Part shown: positions 55,676 to 64,000 of the stretch, piece by piece | Position numbering within the stretch: the stretch's first letter is position 1 | Layout of the letters: every line of letters begins with the position of its first letter | Source: Rhizopus sp. PT2906 | Taxonomy: Eukaryota; Mucoromycota; Mucoromycetes; Mucorales; Rhizopodaceae | Direction: 5' to 3' | NCBI GenBank assembly: GCA_025529335.1 | Contig: JAMYHX010000062.1 | Span: forward strand, 62,001-126,000 | DNA: 64,000 nt | Made by a program: the position numbers and the translations under genes | The notes under the pieces: model-generated | Databases searched by the model: none | What the model saw: the letters and a program-made list of their open reading frames with translations, nothing else | Told to the model about the DNA's origin: nothing

Positions 55676-56870
55676 ATGAGTTTCATGATGGACAGGGCCA
55701 CCGAAGCAGCAGCCAGTGATTTGGCTGAAGTCAGAAAACTAATCGAAAGTATGAATGCCCTGGTAAGTAGTCAACAGCAACAACAACAGCAGCAACAACA
55801 ATTGCTTCAAAAACAAAAAGAATTACAGCAACAACAACAACAACCTCAACAATCACCACCACCGCCACCACAGCAATCACCGCCACCACAAGAGCAACAA
55901 CAACAACAACAAGAAGAAGAAGAAAGAAATTTAAAAGAGGAATCAAAAGAGGCACCTTTGGTTCATAACCAACAATTGCACCAACAATCATTACATCACC
56001 AACAACAACAACCACAGGAAACACAACTGAACCCATCCTTAATGCCTCAAGGAACAACACAAAACTGGCCAGCCAATACCAACACTCAATATGCTGCACC
56101 TACTTTTAGGTAATATACGATACATCTTGTGTGTTTTAATGATAAATAACGATAGAATAGCCATCAAAACCATGTCAATACAACCACTACTACCACTCAT
56201 GATGCCAAGGCTCAAAACACATCCGTGCCACCCATGGCTCAAGCCTTACCTACAGCAGGTGTTATTGTTGAAGTGAGTCATATCACGTACAGTAGAACAT
56301 ATTACTTTCAATTATCTCGCAAGTTCATTATATATATATGTATATATCTTTATATTTCTAACAGTTCATTCTACAGCCGAGGCAACGATTGAACCACTTA
56401 TAGCTTGGTTAAGATTAACCTTTCAAGATCCAACTATTTCTGGAATGGTATTACAATACAAGGGCTTTGATGGATTATGGAAGTGTCTATTGAACAGTAA
56501 GTTATGTCATGATAGTAAAATGGGAAAGCTAGAAACAAGGCATTTTTATATAGGAGATGACTCTTTAAAAAGGGTGTTGAAACAAAACTTGAAAAACAAT
56601 ACTATACTTCAGATGAGAGTTCCTTGTGAACAGGATCTTTTAAGTGTAAGTTGTGAACTCTACAGTTGATAGAATAAGGGCATTCTTATCATTGTTATTA
56701 TATAGTCTGGATATACCGACAAACGTCTTTTGGCATTAACGACAAAGCCTATTGCACCATCAATAGAGCAAGCAAATGCAACAGGTCAAATGATGGAGGA
56801 TAATAACGCCAATAATAACAGTCATAATAGTAATAGTGATAACAACAACAACAACAATGATAGCCTTTGA
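55676..56870 (+). CDS. poly-Q/P protein with a conserved-looking central block, function unknown
   Basis: Exons 55676-56109, 56161-56258, 56365-56496, 56554-56645, 56706-56870; 306 aa. Start MSFMMDRATEAAASDLAEVR forms a short helix. Then long Q, QP and QE tracts (residues 35-90 and about 110-130). The structured part is TAEATIEPLIAWLRLTFQDP, then SGMVLQYKGFDGLWKCLLN and QNLKNNTILQMRVPC. The tail is N-rich. The third intron (56497-56553, 57 nt) is stop-free and could be retained. The donor at 56259 (GTGTTA) was chosen to keep frame. No family recognised; a nuclear co-factor is possible. Confidence 0.65.
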
Positions 56871-57219
56871 TATCCTTATCAATAAATACGCTGTTATACA
56901 AAATGATACAGGCCAGTCTTTTGTATACCAAACTCTCTTTCTTTAGTATCGAGAGAGAGAGAAAGGACCAAATGAAAGTAATGAGTATGTATTGTGTTGT
57001 ATTTATTTGATCCATCTAATTTGTTGTTACAAGACATTTTATGTCGAATTCGTATTGATGCTTGAAAGGAAGTGCGTCTTTAGATAAGGCATTGCTGAAC
57101 AAAAGAAAAGAGGACAAAAAAATGAAAACACAATGACCGAAAGCGTGATTCTTTCCAACTGTCTGAGCCTTAAAGAGCATTTATTTATTTTTTTCTATCT
57201 TTCTTTCTTTATATTCACT
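56871..57219. other. intergenic region
   Basis: 349 bp between same-strand genes. AT-rich; a (GA)n near 56951-56965; nothing else recognised. Confidence 0.4.
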
Positions 57220-58148
57220 ATGCAAAACACAATTACAATGACTTCAGATGAACAACAACAACAGGCACCGCCTTCATGGGATCAACTGAGAAAGGAAGCA
57301 AGACAGCTGGAAAGCGAGATTGAAGTTAAATTGTCAACACTGGCAAAGATTGGTCAATCAACTGGATTACACAATACAGGACAAGAAGCTGAGACTGACG
57401 AACTATTGAAGAAGGTAAATGAAAGAAGGAGAGAATAAATAAATATAAATAACACTACAATAATATATAGCTACAAAAAGTGATTACCGAGATGGGAGAC
57501 TTTTTGGATAGACCAAGTATTATACCAACTAGCACTTCCATGATTCATTTGTTAGGAAGACATAAAGATATATTATATGATTATACCAAGGAATTTAGAA
57601 GAGTCAAGGTAATAAAGAAAAAAAAAGAGAGATATAGAAAGTATGATATTAAGAAAGATGCACGTAGGCCAACATAAAAGCGGCAAGGGATAAAGCAAAT
57701 TTAATGAGTCAAGTACAAGATGAGATAAGAACATTTAATACAGCAAGTAATAGAGATAATGCGGATTATTATCTAACAGAGCGCAACAGAATAGAGGGAT
57801 CTCATCGACTGACAGATATGATCTTGGAGTAAGCATAATACAAGATAAATTACACAAATTACTCAATATATAATATAGACAAGCATATGCTACTAGAGAT
57901 GATATATTTAGACAAGGTAGAGTGATGCGTAATGTAAATCAAAGAGTTGGAAACATAGTGAGTAAGTATCCAAGCACATTATATATGTTCTACACAAGCT
58001 AATCAGTTCAAACCCCTCAGGTCATATCCCTGGTATAAACAATATCATTTCACGTATAAATACAAGAAGAAAAAGAGATACACTCATCATGGCTGGTGTG
58101 ATATCAACTTGTTCTATTCTCATCATTTTATATTGGTTACATACATAA
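57220..58148 (+). CDS. GOS1: Golgi v-SNARE GOS1 (GOSR1/GS28)
   Basis: Exons 57220-57414, 57471-57608, 57668-57828, 57879-57961, 58021-58148; 234 aa. N-terminus SWDQLRKEARQLESEIEVKL is diagnostic, with STLAKIGQSTG. The Qb-SNARE motif spans residues about 150-210 (AYATRDDIFRQGRVMRNVNQ, RVGNIVSHIPGINNIISRI, with the zero-layer Q in the MRNVNQ region), followed by a C-terminal membrane anchor (LIMAGVISTCSILIILYWLH) and a two-residue tail. It functions in intra-Golgi transport. A second in-frame ATG at 57238 is an alternative start closer to the usual length. Confidence 0.93.
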
Positions 58149-58288
58149 TAAAAGAAGCTCTACCCTTTAAACATCCATTAAAAAGCAAGAGAAAAGGGGA
58201 ACAAAAAGGAGGAGGGAGAAATTATGCTGATTTAATAAAAAGATGTTACAACATAATTTTTTTTCCCTTCTCTTTATTTTCTTTTCTT

Positions 58289-60409
58289 ATGTCGAAATTG
58301 GTAAATGCGCTTCAGCAGCAAGAAGAAGAATATAGACATCGTCCACCGATACACCTTCGAACTTCAAAAAGTTCAACCATACGACATAACTTACTTTCAC
58401 CTACAAGGACAACCAGTAGTACCTTGAGAGGTAGTCCGACGAGTCGACGAAGAACAAACAGTTTCAATTCGACTGTCAAAAAGGACGTTAAAGTACTGCC
58501 GAGACTAGAAGAAGAGAATGCAAGCTTACCTCCTCAGGTAAATTCTTTTTCTTTCTTTCATTGCACAAGTTAAACATTTCACTCTTTTGTGATTAGGATT
58601 CCGTTGAGTTTATACTTGCTCAGATCGAAAGACAGAATGCGAAACTAGATGAAGACCCCAAGTCAGTCTGTATTCAATCAAACCAGCTCAAGGCTAATCT
58701 GTCAACGATTCAAAAGTTAACTACGAATAAACAAGAAGATAATATCGATTGGGAATTCTGGACAGCCTTAACAGAGGACTTTAGTTCGGTTGCTTTAAAA
58801 CTGCCACATCTTGTCTCAGCAAAACTCAGGGCAGGTATTCCATCCAAAGTCAGAGGTGTCATTTGGCAGGCTATGTCTCAGTCGGCCTCTCTTAATTTGG
58901 AAACAATGTATGGACAGCTTGTAGCGGAGCATTCTCCTTATGAAAGAATCATTCAGCGTGATCTAGCTCGTACCTTTCCAGGTATTGACATGTTCAAGCA
59001 GGAAGGAGGCCATGGACAGCAGTCGCTTGAACGTGTGTTATCAGCCTACAGTCTCTATGACTCACTTGTTGGATACTGTCAAGGGTTAGCCTTTTTAGTA
59101 GGTCCATTACTGTTGAATGTAAGTAGGCAATACAGTATATATATATATACACATATATATATATTTGTATGAGGGAGACAACAACAATTAACAAGGTAAA
59201 ATCGATTAGATGCCCGAGCAACAAGCGTTCTGTGTGTTTGTGAGGTAAGTACTTTTTCTTGCACACACACACAAAAAAAATAACAACATATTTAGACTGA
59301 TGGAAACTTATGAAATGAGAACTATGTTTACATTAAACATGGAAGGTTTACAGCTTAGATTATACCAATTTTCAAGCCTGCTTGATCAAATATTACCCGA
59401 TTTATCTGAATTTCTGACACTTCATGAAGTGAATGTGCCCATGTACGCATCTCAATGGTTTTTGACATTGTTTGCTTATGCATTCCCTATGGAGCTTATC
59501 TTACGTATATATGATATCGTATTTGCAGAAGGCGCAGCAGAGACTATTATGCGAGTATCCATCGCGATGATGAAGCGGTCCAAACAGAGGATTATGCGGT
59601 TCACGGAATTTGAAGATATCTTGGACTTTTTGTCCAACAAACTGTATGATGCTTACAACAACGATCCAGGGCAAGTCATTTCAGATGCAGTGCAATTGAG
59701 TAATGTAATTACCAAGGAAAAGCTAGATCATTTAGCAGAGACCTACGTGGCAGAAATAGAAAAGGAACAAAAACAGACAGAGCAGGTGCTTGCTGTCCGA
59801 TTCAACTTCTGGTCAAAATCAAATGGTAGTCATAGTAACAGTAATGGTAGTAATCGAAGTAGTAATAGTATCAGTCGAAAGAAAAAGACAATGTCTTGGT
59901 ATAATAGTGCACCCAAAAAGAGCAGTGAGTCCGAGAGATCATCCTTGAAGGAGCCAAGTGTATCGGAGTTGCATCACCAGATTGAAGATTTACTATCAGC
60001 TATATCACAGATGCAAAGAGAAGCAGTGACGCTGAAAGATGAACTGATGCAGGCTAAACTTGATAAAATGGATGTAGAAGCAGAAAGAGATGCTCTAAAA
60101 ATAACAATAGAAAGCGCATTTAATAATGTAAAATATGAAAAAGAGTGTATGGAGCTACGTAAAGAGAATTCAAGATTGAAGCAAGAGAAGGAAGAGTTAG
60201 TTCAGCAACAAATCATGTCTAAAGATGCATTAAGTGCACTTGTAGAACGCATGCTGGATATGAAGAATAAGGTGGATCATTTGGAACAAGAGAATAAGAG
60301 AATAACTAGAGAATGTCAGATATTAAAAAAAGAAAGACCAAAGTCGATAGCATCAATATGCAATAACAATCACTCATCATCATCTGCTTGCTCAGTACAC
60401 AAATGCTAA
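58289..60409 (+). CDS. TBC-domain Rab GTPase-activating protein, GYP5-like, with C-terminal coiled coil
   Basis: Exons 58289-58537, 58597-59118, 59210-59244, 59296-60409; 639 aa. TBC domain about residues 170-420. Seen: LRAGIPSKVRGVIWQAM, the arginine-finger-type RDLARTFPGIDMFK, and the glutamine-finger SLYDSLVGYCQGLAFLVGPL (YCQG), then MPEQQAFCVFVRLMETYEMR across two joins. Exon 3 is 35 nt. The C-terminal third is an S/N-rich linker and a long heptad coil. The pattern fits the GYP5/GYL1/EVI5 group that inactivates Rabs in Golgi export. Confidence 0.9.
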
Positions 60410-61515
60410 ATTGAAATATATAATAAAAAGTGACAAGTAATTATCCTAAATATATTAAACCATACCTATTAGACATTATCCCTTTTCGTACAAAATAAAG
60501 CAAGTCTTTATATATATATATATATATAGAATGACTGTGACGCATTCCAATTTCATCTTTTCCAGAACAATAGAAAATTATAAGAGAAGTATAAGTCAAT
60601 GAGTCTCTATACAACCTCTTTTATTAAGATCAAGACGAGAGAGAGAGCCTAATATTACAAACAGCGTCATTTTATATGAAAACAGAATGATTAATGAACA
60701 GATTTAATTATGGCCAATGATAGTTGGGCATGTCGCGTTATATATGATAATAACGTGTATTGTTGTCAGTATCTTTGTATTACTCATTCTTAGAGTAGAG
60801 ATTTATAGTAATCTCATACGGTAAGAGCAAGTATTTATAGGGTAAATACGGCATAGCCCCCGACTAGTATGAGATTACGTCGAAAAATTTAGAGTACGAC
60901 GTGGGATGTTCCTGCTTATTAAATTATCCTGACAGATATTTCCATAATTGAATAAATTTCCCCTTTATGGGTTCTTTTATCTACTCGTTTGAACTGATTC
61001 AAGGACCTATTGGCTCAATCATGTAATAATCTCACTATCAAAATTAGAAATAAAAGCACACAAGAAATACTGTCGTATTCTACGTTGAATAAGGGTCAAT
61101 AAGCAATGTCTACATATCAATAACAAGAGCTCAGTAACATAAACTGACCAATTACAATTTATAATAAGTGTAACTATCAATTTTAATACCTTCATCTTTA
61201 TTCTTCTAAATAAAAGAAACATACAGAGCCCCATTGTACTTTCTGTCCATTACTACTATCACAACTACAACAACTACCACAGCGAGTAAGTCATATTGTA
61301 TGCTTTATTGTAGAAAACTTATTACACCTGTAGTAAAAATTTATGATGAAGTCCTTATTATGTATAACGACTTATAATTATATTGGATACTGTTTCTACT
61401 CTTCTTGTTCATCTTCATCATCTTCATCGTCTATGTATTCAAACTGGGTGTAGTATGCTGGATTAAATCTCCCAGGGGTAAAGCTGACTACGCCTAATCC
61501 AGTTATAACTGCACT
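60410..61515. other. 1.1-kb intergenic region
   Basis: AT-rich. It contains (TA)n at about 60512-60528 and a 12-bp inverted repeat, GTAATCTCATAC at 60808-60819 with its inverse at 60867-60878. No gene recognised. Confidence 0.45.
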
Positions 61516-62710
61516 TCACAAGTCTCTACGGTTCTTTGTTCGCCAAATAAATTCCAGAAGAAGCCAAGGAGTCATTTTCTTATTGCGATGATGGTATATT
61601 ACGTTTTGCTTAATGCCATACCAAGTTCCTAATGCCAAATTTAATATTTTAGGAATATAGATTTACTCTTGGCGGCTACATACCTTCAATTGCATTTGTA
61701 TGAACTCCAGCAGTAGTAACAAATTCAACAGAATGATTTACCACCTCATGAGTAAGCGTGCGATCGTGCAAGAGGGGAATATCACGGTAGCCAGCCCAAC
61801 CATCGGTGCAAACAACAGAATTTGGCTTGACGTATGTTGTGATAATTCTGTTAAGCGTCTCCTTTGAACGATCGTTAACTGTCACAAAGAAGCATTTTCG
61901 TTCAGGTGTTTTTTTAGCACCTCCAACGACCCAAACGCCTTCAACTGAGCCACCACGGTTGTACTTTCTCTTGCCGAATTTCGATTCGTCAATTTCTACA
62001 ACAATAGGAGTACCATCAGCAGAGAGACCATCTATATTACCATGAGTTATATCTGAGTATAAAGTAAGTGAATGTTCATACCGATCTGCATATCCACTTT
62101 GCTAAGTTCCTCCTGCGTGATTTGGTACCATCCATACAAAACCCTTGCCACAGTTGATGGGTGAACCTTCACCACATCTGCAATGTCCATGCGACGGGAA
62201 TGGTGGAGCCAGAAGCACAATATAAGAAGTACTTGAGCACAAGGGATATTCTTTTTTATAAAAGAAGCTAGCGAGCTTACTGGACCCTGTCGTACCATAA
62301 CAGCAGCGTTCTCCAGTCTCATAGTTTGTTATTACACCATTGCATCTCCAAGCGTACCCACGGTTGCCATTAGATCTCCAGCGGAGCGCACTACCACCAG
62401 AGCAAAAAAGTCCACCGGCACCGTAAAAAACACACTTCTCAGTGAAATAGCTATTAAAAGAAACTATTAGATAAAGTAAAGCTCCTGACAAATAATTCTT
62501 ACCAGATGGCAATCTCTTTTCATTATCAGCAATGTTTAACATAAATTCCAATGATTCCAGGAATTTCAACCATAGCACCGTCAGTGATGAAAGTCTCTGT
62601 TGCTCTTGCTTCGTGAATCCTGTTGGGATTTGTTTCCAAATTCGCCATTTCTCTTTTGAATCTGTCGACATTCTGATCTTCATCATCTTACTGTAGAATG
62701 TGTCAAGCAT
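61516..62710 (-). mobile_element. Merlin-type DNA transposon, IS1595/ISXO2-like DDE transposase gene (frame-broken)
   Basis: C-terminal exons 61516-61628 and 61684-62031 and a middle exon from 62082 up. Catalytic core: VVEIDESKFGKRKYNRGGSV, EGVWVVGGAKKT, NSVVCTDGWAGYRDIP and VNHSVEFVTTAGVHTNAIEG, then WLLLEFIWRTKNR. These are the DDE/N-type blocks of IS1595 elements, eukaryotic Merlin. The upstream half has WLHHSRRMDIADVVKVHPST, and a zinc-binding-like ALRWRSNGNRGYAWRCN in another frame, so one single-base frame break lies at about 62240-62340. Coding-like sequence may extend to 62920. Terminal repeats were not found. Confidence 0.78.
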
Positions 62711-63561
62711 TTACTTTATAATTGTCGACATATATTTTACCTGACTCAGCGTTTTCTTCATTTTGCTGGCTCGATTCAATAACAACTGCTACTTTTAACT
62801 CGACATCTTTCCAAATCTTCAGCTTCTTTTGTTTAATTTCGCAAAATGCCCTCTTTTAATTTACCATTGTCTCCATCGTCAGCATCATTAGCCATTTCTT
62901 GCTCTGTTATCTCCTCAGCATCTAAAAATATTAACAAGCAATTGTTTGGAACCATAAAAAGTAGTGTAATTTAAGTCTTGGGTTTGTGTGTGTTGTAAAA
63001 GATAATAAAAATAGAAGTTTGTGTGTTCATAGTCTTTATAAGACTTTGGGGTTCGTAGCAAAAATGTTTAAAAGGTAAAGTTATAATAAAGGTTCGATGT
63101 GTGGCCATCAGATCGTGTAAAGTTGATCAGACTGAGTTGTACAAAGTAAAAAGAATAATAAAGAAGATAAAAAGGTTCCTGAATCCACTTGATTGGAATT
63201 ATTTAGAAGTAGATAAAAAATAAAAATAAAAAAATAAAAAGGTTGTGATTCAAATCGTAAGTGATTTATTGAATGATTTTTTGAAAAATGAAAAGAACAA
63301 TGCCTTTTATACTTGTTAAAAATAAAGTTGGTCGATATAAGGTTCATTTGATTTAAAGTTCATTTTATTTATGGTTCAAACGTTAGATGGAGAAACCTTA
63401 ATCTTGCAGTCCAAAAAGGATCAATTATGGTCATTGGTGCTACAACATTATAGCCACCTCCCACTCAGCCGTGAATTATTGTAGTTTTTCTTATGGAGAT
63501 GATCCATGTTTATGTCAGGGGAATTTATCCTCGGTAACCATTTCAAGAATAGAAAGTCAAC

Positions 63562-63711
63562 GGCAATTAAGTAGACCCCCTAGTTTAATACCTCTACTAC
63601 TACCCCAGTAATTGTTCCTGTTTTTAAAAATTAAGAGGATATATTTTCTGGGTGAACACAACTTTCTGGATGTGACATTGAGTGTAAATCCTGGGGGTCT
63701 ACTTAATTGCC
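63562..63711. mobile_element. 150-bp inverted-repeat element (MITE-like)
   Basis: A perfect 19-bp inverted repeat, GGCAATTAAGTAGACCCCC at 63562-63580 and its reverse complement at 63693-63711, encloses 112 bp of non-coding AT-rich sequence. No obvious target duplication. Confidence 0.6.
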
Positions 63712-63727
63712 TGAAGAATGTGTTGAT

Positions 63728-63783
63728 GTTTTGATTTGAAATAGACTATGATTAAACAATAACTTCCAAGTATATCTTTTTAT
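63728..63783 (-). repeat. dispersed repeat, partner of 35729-35783
   Basis: The reverse complement matches 35729-35783, with a shared core of ATAAAAAGATATACTTGGAA then GTTATTG. In the other copy this lies between MITE copy B and the truncated protein-family copy 2, so it is probably the intron of another copy of that family. Confidence 0.55.
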
Positions 63784-64000
63784 TATGATAAATAAGAAGT
63801 GGAGTGTTGTGGATACTTAAGGATTATAGCAATAAACATAGAACAATTATAGTCATGTTAAACATAACCTGAGATTCAATGCATTAATCCCAATTCAGGG
63901 CTGCATAACCTTGATTAGATTTTATTGTATTCAATGGTATACTTCTTTGGTACATAATAACTGATATAGCCAATAAGAGCATATTACCTGTTACTGCGCA

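Larger units (their letters stand above)
62950..64000. other. AT-rich end region
   Basis: No gene recognised. It contains an inverted-repeat element at 63562-63711 and a short dispersed repeat at 63728-63783. Confidence 0.45.

Noticed and set aside
55731..56099. 122-aa hydrophobic ORF antisense to poly-Q coding sequence
   Set aside because: The apparent V/L-rich membrane protein is only the reverse of CAA/CAG repeats.
60808..60878. 12-bp inverted repeat GTAATCTCATAC
   Set aside because: Too short and with no flanking evidence to call a mobile element or terminator; mentioned only in the region note.

Overview
The window is nuclear DNA of a filamentous fungus, most likely an early-diverging one of the Mucorales type. 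Evidence: genes are broken by many short GT-AG introns (about 40-110 nt), intergenic DNA is AT-rich with long A/T runs, and the proteins are fungal (RACK1/Cpc2, Ssk1-type response regulator, Zn2Cys6 and NDT80 regulators, HIS1, PEX6, GOS1, BUD20). Retention of a minor-spliceosome protein (PDCD7/U11-U12 59K type) and of BRE/BABAM2- and LENG1-type proteins fits a basal fungus better than a yeast. No prokaryotic features, CRISPR arrays, rRNA or intact tRNA genes were seen. Exon joins are given inside each entry; they were read by hand from reading frames and splice consensus.

Layout. 0-26 kb is gene-dense: MET22 bisphosphate nucleotidase, a membrane protein, an aldose 1-epimerase, a divergent pair of MBOAT/wax-synthase paralogues, PDCD7-like, DML1/Misato, LENG1-like, an NDT80-family regulator, AFG1-like ATPase, a small unknown gene, a BRE-like gene, a DUF202 gene, a coiled-coil gene, RACK1, UreF, HIS1, a mitochondrial carrier and an ERT1/RDS2-type Zn-cluster regulator. 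26.3-32.0 kb holds no gene I can support. 32.0-35.0 kb carries a CON7-like zinc-finger gene and a membrane-anchored RBR ubiquitin ligase. 35.0-37.7 kb is a graveyard: a Tc1/mariner transposase remnant, a MITE, and two broken copies of a multicopy protein family. 37.8-49.7 kb carries an SSK1-like regulator, SCO1, BUD20, an IMA1-like inner nuclear membrane gene, TTC27/EMW1 and a disordered protein. 49.8-51.3 kb holds a truncated LINE-like insertion with a 17-bp target duplication and a third MITE. 51.4-60.4 kb has PEX6, a poly-Q protein, GOS1 and a GYP5-type TBC protein. 60.4-64.0 kb has a Merlin/IS1595-type transposase and a small inverted-repeat element.

Functional themes: stress and nutrient signalling (SSK1-like, RACK1, MET22, ERT1-like), mitochondria (SCO1, AFG1, carrier), peroxisomes (PEX6), Golgi traffic (GOS1, TBC), nucleus and splicing (PDCD7-like, LENG1-like, IMA1-like, BUD20). 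Neighbours are not arranged as pathway clusters. Convergent genes are packed very tightly: 54, 14 and 72 bp apart, and one pair overlaps by 9 bp.

The most unusual structures are a 63-bp near-perfect foldback element in the IMA1/TTC27 divergent promoter (46.18-46.32 kb), a CAG/CTG hairpin inside a coding poly-Ala tract (32.27 kb), an SSK1-like protein whose N-terminus looks like a dead membrane histidine kinase, and a small MITE family whose copies abut truncated members of one protein family.
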